Source: Gloeotrichia echinulata CP02 (GTDB taxonomy: Bacteria > Cyanobacteriota > Cyanobacteriia > Cyanobacteriales > Nostocaceae). Taken from it: DNA of 64,000 bases. The notes under the pieces are model-generated. The model searched no databases, was not told the DNA's origin, and was given only the letters and a program-made list of their open reading frames with translations. A program made the translations under genes and the position numbers. Below, in pieces: positions 8,032-16,259 of the stretch (positions within the stretch are counted from its first letter, which is position 1; every line of letters begins with the position of its first letter). The DNA is taken from positions 186,001-250,000 of the forward strand of contig CP051187.1 in the NCBI GenBank assembly GCA_038087035.1. The letters run 5' to 3'.

Positions 8032-8345
8032 CTTACAGCAATTTTGACTATGGGTAGGGTAACAGCAATGCTGTGCCCTTACCATGATTTACAACTAAAA
8101 GTACAGCAGCTAATTGAACAAGCTCATAAACACAGAATCCCCACCTTCAGCCGTTCGCGCAGCGTCTCGTAGAGAAGGCAAGGTAGGGTTGTTCAACTTC
8201 TCAGACTATTCATAGCCTCATACGCTTGGTAGGTTGTTTTAAAAGTATCTTTAACAGACAAGAGGGAACTAATAGCATTTGGGATTTGAGATTTGAGATT
8301 TGGAATTATAAAAAAGTTACTGGTAATTACTTTGAGCTATCTAGC
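8032..8345. other. Intergenic region with palindromic repeats
   Basis: Contains a GGGTAACAGCAATGCTGTGCCC imperfect palindrome around 8058-8080 (arms GGGTA.CAGCA and TGCTGTGCCC) and a CGTTCGCGCAGCGTCTCGTAG repeat near 8151, sequences found scattered in cyanobacterial intergenic DNA. A short ATTTGAGATTTGAGA direct repeat lies at about 8285. I see no gene. Confidence 0.5.
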
Positions 8346-9629
8346 TTAATAAAATATACCATAACGAGCCTTTCCTTGACGTTTCGCACGGTACATGGCG
8401 ATATCAGCATCGCGCAGCAGATTTTGTGGTTCCTCAGAATCACGGCCACTCAAAGCAATACCAATGCTAGCTGTGGGAAATATTTGATGTTCATTGAGGA
8501 TAAGTGGTAACCCGAGATTTTCTTGAATGCGTTTGGCAACATTGGTAGCATCTGTAACGTCTTTGATATCCTCTAAAAGGACTGCAAATTCGTCACCGCC
8601 AAATCGGGCGACAGTATCGCCACTGCGTAAGCTAGACTCTAAGCGTTGGGCAATTTCTACTAAAAAATCATCGCCAACTCCATGACCAAAGCGATCATTA
8701 ATTCCCTTAAAGCCATCTAAATCCAAAAACAAAACGGCAAAACGATAATCGATGCGTCGTTTGCTACGTTCAATTGCTTGTCTGAGCCGATCTAGAAATA
8801 AAACTCGATTGGGTAATTTAGTCAGTCCATCATAACATGCATTACGCAGCAATTTGGCTTCTATCTCCTTGCGCTGAGTAATGTCTTGAAAAACTAATAC
8901 CGCTCCAGTCATATTACCATGATTATCGCGGATAGGTGCAACACTATCCCCAATTGGTATTTTGTTACCATCTTTGGCAATCAGTGTACAGTTTTGCGGT
9001 AGATTCAAAACTTTACCCGTTTCCATTGCCCTTGTGGTTAAATTTTTAACTTCTTCATCCATATCTTTGTCAATCAGCCTGACAACTTCTGCTAAGTCTT
9101 TACCCAATGCTTCATGTTGTTGCCAACCGGTCAGCGCTTCGGCGATGGGATTCATCATTTGGATATGGCCATTGGTAGATGTGACTACCACTCCACAGCC
9201 CATACTATTAAGAATAGTTGTCAGTCTCTGTTTTTCTGCTTGATATGTCTGGGCGATTTGGTGCTTGTAAAGTGCCATCTCAATAGCAACACGCAAGTCT
9301 TTTTCCGCACATGGCTTGAGGATGTAACTAAACGGCTCACTGAGTTGCTTTTTATCTAAATTTAAATATTCTGAATACTCCGTTAAATATAAAACGGGTA
9401 CGTGGAAATCTTTCTGGATAATGTCTACCAAGTGCATACCATTAATTTCTCCAGTTACGCAGATATCAATTAATACTAAATCTGGGTGGATTTCTGCTAC
9501 TTTTTTTATAGTATCTTCACCAAAATCAGTAATTTCTGTAACAGAACAGCCTAACTTTTGTAAACTTTTTCTTATGTCTAAGGCTAGGAGTTTTTCATCC
9601 TCAATAACCATGATTTTGTGGGCGAACAT
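8346..9629 (-). CDS. Response regulator with REC, PAS and GGDEF domains (diguanylate cyclase)
   Basis: 427 residues. REC domain 5-115 with phospho-acceptor D55 (LVLIDI) and K105; a PAS domain about 130-255 ending in the PAC-type VFQDITQRK; GGDEF domain 260-427 with intact active site GGDEF at 344-348 and an inhibitory site RSGD at 335-338. It should make c-di-GMP, controlled by phosphorylation of REC and by a ligand or signal at PAS, with product feedback inhibition. No partner kinase is adjacent. All key residues are present, so activity is likely. Confidence 0.9.
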   Translation of the reverse strand: MFAHKIMVIEDEKLLALDIRKSLQKLGCSVTEITDFGEDTIKKVAEIHPDLVLIDICVTGEINGMHLVDIIQKDFHVPVLYLTEYSEYLNLDKKQLSEPFSYILKPCAEKDLRVAIEMALYKHQIAQTYQAEKQRLTTILNSMGCGVVVTSTNGHIQMMNPIAEALTGWQQHEALGKDLAEVVRLIDKDMDEEVKNLTTRAMETGKVLNLPQNCTLIAKDGNKIPIGDSVAPIRDNHGNMTGAVLVFQDITQRKEIEAKLLRNACYDGLTKLPNRVLFLDRLRQAIERSKRRIDYRFAVLFLDLDGFKGINDRFGHGVGDDFLVEIAQRLESSLRSGDTVARFGGDEFAVLLEDIKDVTDATNVAKRIQENLGLPLILNEHQIFPTASIGIALSGRDSEEPQNLLRDADIAMYRAKRQGKARYGIFY

Positions 9630-10239
9630 GTTAGAATGACCTGTCTACTAACGTTCCAATGTTATTTCCAGTCTCAACTCAATCTGAAAATCAATAATCT
9701 TATGATAATCAATCTCTAAAATATCGGTGTAGCTACCTGACTAAAAACGTGATTAGTTATTAATTATCATATATTTTATCTACTGATCCAGTTACAATCC
9801 GGTTAAAAAGACAATTTTCAAATAAAAAATGTAAATTGCCATACAAATCCCTGAGATGAAAAATTTATTTTCCAGATTTTACTAATTTGATATTCATAAA
9901 AAGCACAAGTGACTGCGGAATTCACTTAAAATTCTCGGCGATTATTTATGTTAATAAAATTACCAATTAACTCATACCGTAGAACAGCGATACCATCAAT
10001 CTACCCTGTGGCAATCATCCAGGGAATTTAATTGTTAATCTCTTTGTATCTTTGATACAGTTTTTGTTGCATTAGTTCAAAAATGTGAATGTATTTTATT
10101 AATTTTAAAACTGATAAACTTACAGAAATTTAGTATAAAGATAAACTTGCTATCAAATGGTTTTTGAGTTCAAAAGCGATGAATCGCTTGTGTATAATAG
10201 TTAATTCAAAATATTATTACTTGTATAAAGTATTTTAGA
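9630..10239. other. AT-rich intergenic region
   Basis: About 610 bp between the divergently oriented 5' side of the REC-PAS-GGDEF gene and the 3' side of folB. No open frame, tRNA or convincing terminator found. The half nearest 9630 presumably holds the regulator's promoter. Confidence 0.4.
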
Positions 10240-10288
10240 GTAGGGGCGCAAGGCCTTGTAGTAGGGGCGCAAGGCCTTGCGCCCCTAC
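10240..10288. repeat. Tandem GTAGGGGCGCAAGGCCTTG repeat ending in a perfect 28-bp palindrome
   Basis: One half-unit (10240-10258) is followed by a complete 28-bp self-complementary unit (10261-10288) with arms GTAGGGGCGCAAGG/CCTTGCGCCCCTAC. The folB stop codon (10285-10287) lies inside the palindrome. A transcript of folB would end in a strong hairpin. Related GTAGGGGC...GCCCCTAC motifs occur at 32977-33000. Confidence 0.85.
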
Positions 10289-10644
10289 TTAGTTCTAGTC
10301 AATTCAATGCTAATTTTGCCGTCAAAATCAGGAATGGGTGCAGCGGGTTTGCTGACTGTGACTTGAACTTGTGTGACGCGATCGCTCTGTTGTAGAATAG
10401 ATTCAGCGATCGCCCCGGCTAACCGTTCCACCAAAGCAAACTTGGATGTCTTGACTAGGTGTTGCACTAGGCTAATAATGTGGCGGTAATCTATAGTGTC
10501 TTCAATGGCGTCAGTGTAAGCCGCCATAGAGATATCCAGCCATAACTTCACATCCACCTCAAACCATTGTCCTAGCACTTGTTCCTCTGGCAGATACCCA
10601 ACATAGCCATAGCAGCGAATTCCCGTTAAATTAATCGAGTCCAT
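10285..10644 (-). CDS. folB: Dihydroneopterin aldolase
   Basis: 119 residues, full family length. MDSINLTGIRCYGYVGYLPEE gives the conserved GxxGxxxEE substrate-binding region; the catalytic Lys lies in VSKPAAPIPDFDG near the C-terminus. Converts 7,8-dihydroneopterin to 6-hydroxymethyl-7,8-dihydropterin plus glycolaldehyde in folate synthesis. Divergent from menD with about 100 bp between them. The last codons and the stop are provided by a mobile palindrome, so the C-terminus (ELTRTK) may have been altered by that insertion. Confidence 0.93.
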   Translation of the reverse strand: MDSINLTGIRCYGYVGYLPEEQVLGQWFEVDVKLWLDISMAAYTDAIEDTIDYRHIISLVQHLVKTSKFALVERLAGAIAESILQQSDRVTQVQVTVSKPAAPIPDFDGKISIELTRTK

Positions 10645-10741
10645 AAACCTATCAGCACGAATTTTGCATTTCAGATATTAAAGTGAATTGCCATATACAA
10701 AATCTAAAATTTAAAATTGTCTAGTAATGTAGTTTGCTTTG

Positions 10742-12583
10742 ATGCCGATCGCCTTTACAAATATTAATCAACTTTGGGCTGATATCTTCACCGAAACACT
10801 CAAGCGCCTAGGATTGACCTGTGCTGTAATTTGTCCAGGTTCACGTTCCACACCCCTAGCAGTCGCGTTTTCCCAGCAAAAACCCGATATTGAAGCCATT
10901 TCCATTCTAGATGAACGCTCCGCCGCCTTTTTCGCCTTGGGACAAGCTAAAGCCACAGGACGCCCAGTCGTACTCCTTTGCACCTCTGGGACAGCAGGAG
11001 CGAATTTTTACCCAGCAGTCATTGAAGCCAAAGAAAGTCGCGTACCCCTATTAGTATTAACCGCCGATAGACCACCAGAACTGCGAGATTGTCACTCTGG
11101 ACAAACAATAGATCAGTTGAAATTGTATAGTAGTTACCCAAACTGGCAAACAGAAATAGCCTTACCCTCCCCAAACATGGGAATGCTAGCTTATTTGCGG
11201 CAAACAGTAATTCATAGCTGGGAGCGTTGCTTAAATCCCATCCAAGGGCCAGTACATCTGAATATACCCTTTCGTGACCCCCTCGCCCCCATTCCCCACC
11301 CAGAGACATTTGATCAAACATCTTTACAAATATTGCAGTCCCAATTTGACCCAGAAGAATTCTTTGCTGGAATCGGAAACACAACCTCATTCCCCAATCC
11401 CCATTACCCCTTATCCCCAGAGGAGTCCCCACCTTCCCCAATCCCCAATCCCCAAGAATGGTTACAATCTGACCAAGGAATCATCATCGCCGGTGTAGCC
11501 CAACCGCAACAACCACAGGAATATTGTAGAGCGATCGCCCAACTTTCCCAAACCCTCAAATGGCCCGTACTCGCAGAGGGACTTTCCCCCGTAAGAAATT
11601 ATGCCCACCTCAACCCCTATATAATTTCCACCTATGACCTAATTTTGCGAAATCCCCAGCTAGCAAAACAGCTAGCAGCTAAAATGGTAATTCAAGTAGG
11701 TGATCTGCCTACAAGTAAAGAACTGCGTACCTGGATAGATACCACCCAACCGCAACGCTGGATAATTGACCCTAGTTACCAAAATCTCGACCCTTTACAT
11801 GGGAGGACAATTCATCTACGAATTGCGGTAGAAAAAATGGGGGGATGGGGCGCAAGTAGAGAATTTTCTTCCTCAACTTGTGAATATTTGCAAATGTGGT
11901 GTAGCGCTGAAGCTCAAGTTAGGGCTGCTATTGACCAAAAAATGGGGACAATGGAAGAGTTATTTGAAAGTAAAGCTGCTTGGTTGCTTTCTGTGACACT
12001 ACCACCGGGAACGCCGTTATTTATCTCCAACAGTATGCCCGTGCGGGATGTAGAATTTTTCTGGAAACCGAATAATTTAGGTGTGCGATCGCATTTTAAC
12101 CGTGGTGCAAATGGGATTGATGGTACATTATCCACAGCTTTAGGAATTGCCCACCGTCATCAAAGTAGTGTAATGTTGACAGGAGATTTAGCCCTGTTGC
12201 ATGATACCAATGGATTTTTAATCAGAAATAAGTTTGTTGGACACCTAACAATTTTGTTAATTAATAACAACGGCGGCGGGATTTTTGAAATGTTACCCAT
12301 TGCCAAATTTGACCCGCCATTTGAAGAATTTTTTGGTACACCTCAAGATATTGATTTTGCTCAATTATGCGCTACCTATGGTGTAGAGCATGAATTAATT
12401 ATATCTTGGGAGCAGTTACAGCAAAGATTAAACCCGCTGCCAAATCAGGGAATTCGGGTTTTAGAGGTAAGGACAAATAGGAAAGTCGATGCGAAATGGC
12501 GAAAGGATAATTTAGGGGAATTTGCAGCGGATATTATTGCTTTTTCCAGCAAGAATCGCCCAGCTTCGACTACTTCGGTTTGA
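10742..12583 (+). CDS. menD: 2-succinyl-5-enolpyruvyl-6-hydroxy-3-cyclohexene-1-carboxylate synthase
   Basis: 613 residues from ATG (a TTG precedes it). The N-terminal PYR domain has CPGSRSTPLAVAF and DERSAAFFALG; the C-terminal PP domain has the ThDP/Mg motif TGDLALLHDTNG...NNNGGGIFEMLP. It condenses isochorismate with 2-oxoglutarate in phylloquinone (photosystem I quinone) synthesis. Residues about 216-240 (SFPNPHYPLSPEESPPSPIPN) are encoded by CCCCAAT/CCCCATT heptamer-like repeats at 11390-11461, an in-frame low-complexity insertion in the linker before the central domain. menB lies 2 kb downstream beyond an island, though the two are commonly close in cyanobacteria. Confidence 0.93.
   Translation: MPIAFTNINQLWADIFTETLKRLGLTCAVICPGSRSTPLAVAFSQQKPDIEAISILDERSAAFFALGQAKATGRPVVLLCTSGTAGANFYPAVIEAKESRVPLLVLTADRPPELRDCHSGQTIDQLKLYSSYPNWQTEIALPSPNMGMLAYLRQTVIHSWERCLNPIQGPVHLNIPFRDPLAPIPHPETFDQTSLQILQSQFDPEEFFAGIGNTTSFPNPHYPLSPEESPPSPIPNPQEWLQSDQGIIIAGVAQPQQPQEYCRAIAQLSQTLKWPVLAEGLSPVRNYAHLNPYIISTYDLILRNPQLAKQLAAKMVIQVGDLPTSKELRTWIDTTQPQRWIIDPSYQNLDPLHGRTIHLRIAVEKMGGWGASREFSSSTCEYLQMWCSAEAQVRAAIDQKMGTMEELFESKAAWLLSVTLPPGTPLFISNSMPVRDVEFFWKPNNLGVRSHFNRGANGIDGTLSTALGIAHRHQSSVMLTGDLALLHDTNGFLIRNKFVGHLTILLINNNGGGIFEMLPIAKFDPPFEEFFGTPQDIDFAQLCATYGVEHELIISWEQLQQRLNPLPNQGIRVLEVRTNRKVDAKWRKDNLGEFAADIIAFSSKNRPASTTSV
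11390..11461. repeat. Heptamer-like repeats inside menD coding sequence
   Basis: Several CCCCAAT, CCCCATT and CCCCTTA units in loose 7-bp phase, the same unit types as the intergenic STRR arrays. They are translated in frame into a Pro/Ser-rich loop of about 24 residues. Confidence 0.7.
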
Positions 12584-12600
12584 GCAGTAACATAAGTCAT

Positions 12601-12623
12601 AAAAAAGCCTGCGTTTCGCAGGC
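12601..12623 (-). terminator. Rho-independent terminator of the exported-protein operon
   Basis: On the minus strand GCCTGCG-AAA-CGCAGGC is followed by six T residues. It lies about 20 bp after the stop at 12644, so it ends the two-gene operon 13473-12644. On the plus strand it lacks a T-run and is only a weak candidate for menD. Confidence 0.85.
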
Positions 12624-12643
12624 AAATTAATTACTGAAAAAGT

Positions 12644-12985
12644 CTAGCTTTGTGTGACAGTTTCTTTCTTACACCAAGCAATTACTACTTCGCGCATTAC
12701 TTGGTTTTCATCAGCAGAATTAAAAACTTCGACTCGCCAAACAACCCAGTGGGAAGGTGTTGTGTACCAAGCACCCGTTTCTCTGTTGACATGATAATTG
12801 TCTAACCTATCCCCAGGTTTTGGGTACTTTCTAGATGTTTGAAAATCTGTTTCACTTTTTAGGACAATAGAACAATTTTCTTGTCCAATTAAAGGATCGT
12901 CAGAGGAAACAATTATTCCATCTAGCGACATAAAGATTATCAAAGAGCCATTTTCCATGCATTCTTTAAATTCGCTCAATTGCAT
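12644..12985 (-). CDS. Uncharacterised cytoplasmic protein, coupled partner of the exported protein
   Basis: 113 residues, acidic, no signal peptide or membrane segment. I do not recognise the family. Its ATG overlaps the stop of the upstream gene as TAATG (12983-12987), so translation is probably coupled. An exported small protein followed by a coupled acidic cytoplasmic protein is the layout of effector/immunity or toxin/inhibitor pairs, but no domain supports this and a plain operon of unknown role is equally possible. The pair ends at a strong terminator. Confidence 0.6.
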   Translation of the reverse strand: MQLSEFKECMENGSLIIFMSLDGIIVSSDDPLIGQENCSIVLKSETDFQTSRKYPKPGDRLDNYHVNRETGAWYTTPSHWVVWRVEVFNSADENQVMREVVIAWCKKETVTQS

Positions 12986-13473
12986 TAATCATCTCCTCCG
13001 CCAAAGCTTGTTTGCTCTCCATTAAATATGCACCACCTACCTCCACCTTCTGCTGGAGGATGTTCTTTGACCCTCCATCCATATTTTTTTGCCATCTTGT
13101 AACAAAGTTGTGGATTATCACTTGCAACCCAATGTGCATTCCCTCTTTTTGCTGCTTCGATTCCAGAAATGGCTCGACTTTGTAGTGGTGACGGTTTCTT
13201 GGTTCCAACTAATCTTTCAGAATTGTTGACATTACCAGATGCATCAGACGCATAATGTCTGCCGTTGCTAGCACGCCAAACATAGTAAGTAACACCACCC
13301 ACAACAGCAACTCCAACCAGTATGCAACCAATACCTGCTGTACCAGCACAAAATGCAGCAGGTGCAAGTATTGCAGGATTTGCATGGACTGGGCGTGAAA
13401 AATTTGAACTTGAAAACGTGATTGATATTGCAAGAGCAATACTCGCTTGCGTTTTGAACTTAATTTTCGACAT
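12985..13473 (-). CDS. Exported or membrane-anchored small protein of unknown function
   Basis: 162 residues. The N-terminus (KIKFKTQASIALAISITF, then a VHA-type cleavage site near 31) looks like a signal peptide; a second hydrophobic stretch follows at about 35-68 (APAAFCAGTAGIGCILVGVA...VWRA). The soluble C-terminal 90 residues contain two Cys (QLCYKMAKKYGW, GGRWCIFNG) and end in GGGDD. The C-terminal part could be a small secreted domain held by a disulfide. First gene of a two-gene operon; a 30-bp hairpin with arms AAGCGGT/ACCGCTT (13501-13531) lies in its leader. Family not recognised. Confidence 0.65.
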   Translation of the reverse strand: MSKIKFKTQASIALAISITFSSSNFSRPVHANPAILAPAAFCAGTAGIGCILVGVAVVGGVTYYVWRASNGRHYASDASGNVNNSERLVGTKKPSPLQSRAISGIEAAKRGNAHWVASDNPQLCYKMAKKYGWRVKEHPPAEGGGRWCIFNGEQTSFGGGDD

Positions 13474-13537
13474 AATGCTATTACCAATTTTTTGGATAGA
13501 GAAGCGGTTCGTTTTCCATGCGTGACCGCTTTCTCTA

Positions 13538-13608
13538 TACAGTAATATAACAAGTTAGTTTGTAACAAGTCAATATTGCTATTACAAATCAATTTGTTAT
13601 ATACTGTA
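13538..13608. promoter_or_regulatory. Divergent promoter region with paired inverted operators
   Basis: TACAGTAATATAACAA (13538-13553) and TTGTTATATACTGTA (13594-13608) are inverted copies differing by one inserted base, 40 bp apart. A second inner inverted pair, TTTGTAA/TTACAAA, lies between them. The region separates the exported-protein operon from the XRE regulator, so the natural guess is that the XRE protein binds these sites and controls both directions. Confidence 0.6.
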
Positions 13609-13624
13609 GTGTACCATTCTGGTT

Positions 13625-13846
13625 ATGCCTATGAAAAATAAAATTGATTCTCTTATAAAACGATTAGGTGTTAGTGCTTATCGTTTCGCTGAAGACACAG
13701 GTATCACCAAAAATACCGTTTACTCACTTAAAAACAATCCTTCTCAGTTCCCGTCAGGAGAAGTATTTGACCGCATCATCTCTACCTACAAAGTCTCTGT
13801 AAATGAAATTATTGAATGGGTTGAGAAAGATGGAAACGACGATTAA
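13625..13846 (+). CDS. XRE/Cro-like transcriptional regulator
   Basis: 73 residues; a compact helix-turn-helix (IDSLIKRLGVSAYRFAEDTG then ITKNTVYSLKNN) followed by a short segment with VSVNEIIEWVEK. This is the single-domain Cro/C1 type common in plasmids, phages and toxin-antitoxin loci. It overlaps the downstream GIY-YIG gene by 17 bp, so the two form an operon, and it reads away from the operator-like inverted repeats, suggesting autoregulation. The first Met at 13625 or the third codon Met could start it. Confidence 0.75.
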   Translation: MPMKNKIDSLIKRLGVSAYRFAEDTGITKNTVYSLKNNPSQFPSGEVFDRIISTYKVSVNEIIEWVEKDGNDD

Positions 13847-14372
13847 TCCCTCTAGCGTTAATCCCTTTGCCCTGCCTTCAGTTTCACTAAAAGAGCGATC
13901 GCATTTACCCACAACACCCTGTATTTACTTTGCTATCGATTCAAAAGGGATAATTCAATACATTGGGCAGTCAAGTAATCCGGCTTTGCGATGGATTAAC
14001 CATCATCGCTACTCACTTTTGTTGGGTATGGAGGATGTAAAGATTGCTTATTTATCGGTTGACACTAGTTTGCTGCTGCAAGTCGAAAGAGCATTAATTG
14101 AATATTTTGACCCACCGCTAAATCAATTACGAGGCGTACCTAATCGAATCCATAAGAAAGGATTACATCCGTGGACTGCCTTAAGAGAGTCACTAGGACT
14201 CACTCAAAGACAAATAGCAGAGGCAGTAGGCGTTACTGATCAAACTGTTTCCAACTGGGAGCGCGGAGTTCATGCTCCGCGACTGACCTTAAGGCAAACC
14301 ATCAAACTTTGCAAAATCACAAGATCCACGGTTGAAAATTTGGCTGATTTATTTGAACCAGAAAAAGATTAG
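13830..14372 (+). CDS. GIY-YIG nuclease fused to a C-terminal XRE helix-turn-helix
   Basis: 180 residues from METTINP; an upstream in-frame ATG at 13803 lies deeper in the regulator gene. Residues about 30-115 form a GIY-YIG-like module: CIYFAIDSKG, then IIQYIGQSSNPALRWINHH with the conserved Arg, and a late Glu in VERALIEYFDPPLN. The C-terminal part (LRESLGLTQRQIAEAVGVTD, QTVSNWERG) is a textbook XRE domain. It may be a sequence-guided nickase or an autoregulated nuclease. The first GIY residue is replaced by Cys (CIY), so catalysis needs testing. Cotranscribed with the small XRE gene. Confidence 0.75.
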   Translation: METTINPSSVNPFALPSVSLKERSHLPTTPCIYFAIDSKGIIQYIGQSSNPALRWINHHRYSLLLGMEDVKIAYLSVDTSLLLQVERALIEYFDPPLNQLRGVPNRIHKKGLHPWTALRESLGLTQRQIAEAVGVTDQTVSNWERGVHAPRLTLRQTIKLCKITRSTVENLADLFEPEKD

Positions 14373-14378
14373 ATAAAA

Positions 14379-14510
14379 ATGCGCCTAGTCTACCAGTACC
14401 GTCTACGACCAACCAATCAACAAATAGCCACTTTTGAAAACTGGCTTGAATTGTGCCGTCGTCAATGCGCCGCATTGTTATTGCTCCACACAAAATCAAC
14501 TGTTAAGTGA
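14379..14510 (+). pseudogene. tnpB (IS200/IS605 OrfB) N-terminal remnant
   Basis: 43 codons, MRLVYQYRLRPTNQQIATF and onward, match the highly conserved TnpB N-terminus; the rest of the roughly 400-residue protein is missing and the frame ends in TGA. It begins 4 bp after the GIY-YIG gene stop and ends shortly before menB, marking the right-hand side of the accessory island. Confidence 0.75.
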
Positions 14511-14598
14511 TTGTAATATTTCACGACACCAATCTTAACAATCCTTTGTCCCTAAGTCCGCGATAAAATTCTCAAGCATAACAGCGTATTTCATTCCC

Positions 14599-15432
14599 AT
14601 GCAAATCGACTGGCAAACTGTCAAAACTTACGAAGATATTCTGTATCAAAAAACTGATGGAATCGCTAAAATTACCATCAATCGCCCCCACAAACGTAAT
14701 GCTTTCCGCCCCAAAACTGTATTTGAACTTTACAATGCTTTTTGTGATGTCCGTGAAGATACGACTATAGGCGTCGTACTGTTTACGGGAGCAGGACCAC
14801 ATACTGATGGAAAATATGCCTTTTGTTCTGGTGGGGATCAAAGCGTGCGGGGACACGCGGGTTATGTTGATGACGACGGTACCCCCCGCTTAAACGTGCT
14901 AGACTTGCAACGCCTGATTCGCTCCATGCCAAAGGTGGTAATTGCTTTGGTAGCTGGGTATGCCATTGGTGGTGGTCATGTTTTACATTTAATTTGTGAC
15001 CTCACCATCGCCGCCGATAATGCCATTTTTGGACAAACAGGTCCGAAAGTTGGCAGTTTTGACGGTGGTTTTGGCGCCAGTTATCTCGCCCGCATCGTCG
15101 GACAAAAAAAAGCGCGAGAAATTTGGTTTCTTTGTCGTCAATATGATGCCCAACAAGCACAAGAAATGGGCTTAGTTAATTGTGTTGTGCCAGTAGAAAA
15201 ACTGGAAGCCGAAGGTATTCAATGGGCACAGGAAATTTTAGAAAAAAGTCCGATCGCGATTCGCTGTCTCAAAGCAGCATTCAACGCCGATTGTGACGGA
15301 CAAGCTGGTTTACAAGAACTTGCCGGCAACGCTACTTTACTTTATTACATGACAGAAGAGGGAGCGGAGGGTAAACAAGCCTTTCTCGAAAAGCGTCCAC
15401 CAAATTTTCGCGATTTCCCTTGGCTACCTTAA
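14599..15432 (+). CDS. menB: 1,4-dihydroxy-2-naphthoyl-CoA synthase
   Basis: 277 residues, crotonase fold. Distinctive MenB segments are visible: FCSGGDQSVRG (oxyanion hole and substrate loop), VAGYAIGGGHVLHL, GQTGPKVGSFDGGFG and the C-terminal TEEGAEGKQAFLEKRPPNF. It catalyses ring closure of o-succinylbenzoyl-CoA to DHNA-CoA in phylloquinone synthesis. Together with menD it belongs to one pathway, but the two are separated here by the 12.6-14.5 kb island, so menB must have its own promoter, probably in the 90 bp before it. A terminator follows immediately. Confidence 0.96.
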   Translation: MQIDWQTVKTYEDILYQKTDGIAKITINRPHKRNAFRPKTVFELYNAFCDVREDTTIGVVLFTGAGPHTDGKYAFCSGGDQSVRGHAGYVDDDGTPRLNVLDLQRLIRSMPKVVIALVAGYAIGGGHVLHLICDLTIAADNAIFGQTGPKVGSFDGGFGASYLARIVGQKKAREIWFLCRQYDAQQAQEMGLVNCVVPVEKLEAEGIQWAQEILEKSPIAIRCLKAAFNADCDGQAGLQELAGNATLLYYMTEEGAEGKQAFLEKRPPNFRDFPWLP

Positions 15433-15439
15433 AATTGCA

Positions 15440-15471
15440 AAAATCGCACCTTGTGAACAGGCGCGATTTTT
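15440..15471 (+). terminator. Terminator after menB
   Basis: AAAATCGC and GCGATTTT arms with a 15-base loop, followed by a short T-run, beginning 8 bp after the menB stop. Confidence 0.75.
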
Positions 15472-15602
15472 CAAGATACAAAACTTTACAGCATCGAAAA
15501 TTTTAAAGTCTTCTTAATCAGTTGATGGTGGCTTTTTACTGCTCTCAGTAGGGATTATAGCCAAAAAACAGCTATATGTGAATATATTTTGTTTAAAGTT
15601 TT

Positions 15603-15917
15603 CTAAATACACACTGTCTCTGGTTGTGTCTGCTCGGAAGTCTGGGTAACTGTTTCTTCCACAGGAACAAAAGCAGTATTGTCTAAATCAGAAACTAGGG
15701 ACACAGAAGAAACTATAACTGGTCTTGTATCCAGTAAATTCCAAGCTTCTTGCCAATTTTCCCAAGAAGGTGCAAAAGGTGGTAGTGCCAAAGAGCAAGC
15801 CTTCCAACTAGCTTGAACTGGCGCTCCCAACTGCTGGCACATTCCACCACGGCGACCCTCTGGCTGGTAATGACGACAATAGCGACAGGCTGATGTCAAA
15901 AATTTAATGGGTTTCAT
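15603..15917 (-). CDS. Conserved small Cys-rich protein
   Basis: 104 residues. The N-terminal half contains CRYCRHY, then MCQQLGAPVQASWKACSLALP, giving a C-x2-C-x12-C-x13-C pattern that could bind zinc or an Fe-S cluster. The C-terminal half is acidic, Val/Thr rich and of low complexity. No signal peptide. The Cys block looks like a conserved cyanobacterial hypothetical family, but I cannot name a function. Transcribed alone, converging with menB. Confidence 0.7.
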   Translation of the reverse strand: MKPIKFLTSACRYCRHYQPEGRRGGMCQQLGAPVQASWKACSLALPPFAPSWENWQEAWNLLDTRPVIVSSVSLVSDLDNTAFVPVEETVTQTSEQTQPETVCI

Positions 15918-16259
15918 CTGGGTTCATCTTTGATTTGTATTGAGGGCGAATTTATGTATTTATATTTTGCATCTAGATACAAATACTGATTACAGCCAGA
16001 AACCCATTATTTTATATGGCTTGTAGCGATCCCCAGGCATAAATAAACTTTATGATGTTTTTATATTGTTGTTATATTTTTAAACGTTGACTAGAGTGGA
16101 TACATATCGCTTTGCGATAAAAAGCATTAGGGATCAAGATTAAATCTCAAGCTTTAGATTTGGCGGTATTTTTAATTTGTCCCTTAAGATATACCTTTAT
16201 AGGTTGATTTCGCTATTTTGTCTATGAGAACACAGGAATAATTTGCCCTGGGTCAACCG
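15918..16259. other. Intergenic region, nothing recognised
   Basis: 342 bp between the 5' end of the Cys-rich gene and the 3' end of the DUF721 gene. AT-rich, no open frame, no clear hairpin followed by T residues. It should contain the promoter of the Cys-rich gene near 15940. Confidence 0.4.

Noticed and set aside
11019..11441. 140-codon minus-strand frame inside menD
   Set aside because: Antisense to a clearly conserved gene; no support.
13209..13592. 127-codon minus-strand frame overlapping the exported-protein gene
   Set aside because: It covers the same DNA in another frame, includes the operator region and has odd composition (FVLVQQVLVAYWLELLLW); the signal-peptide frame is preferred.
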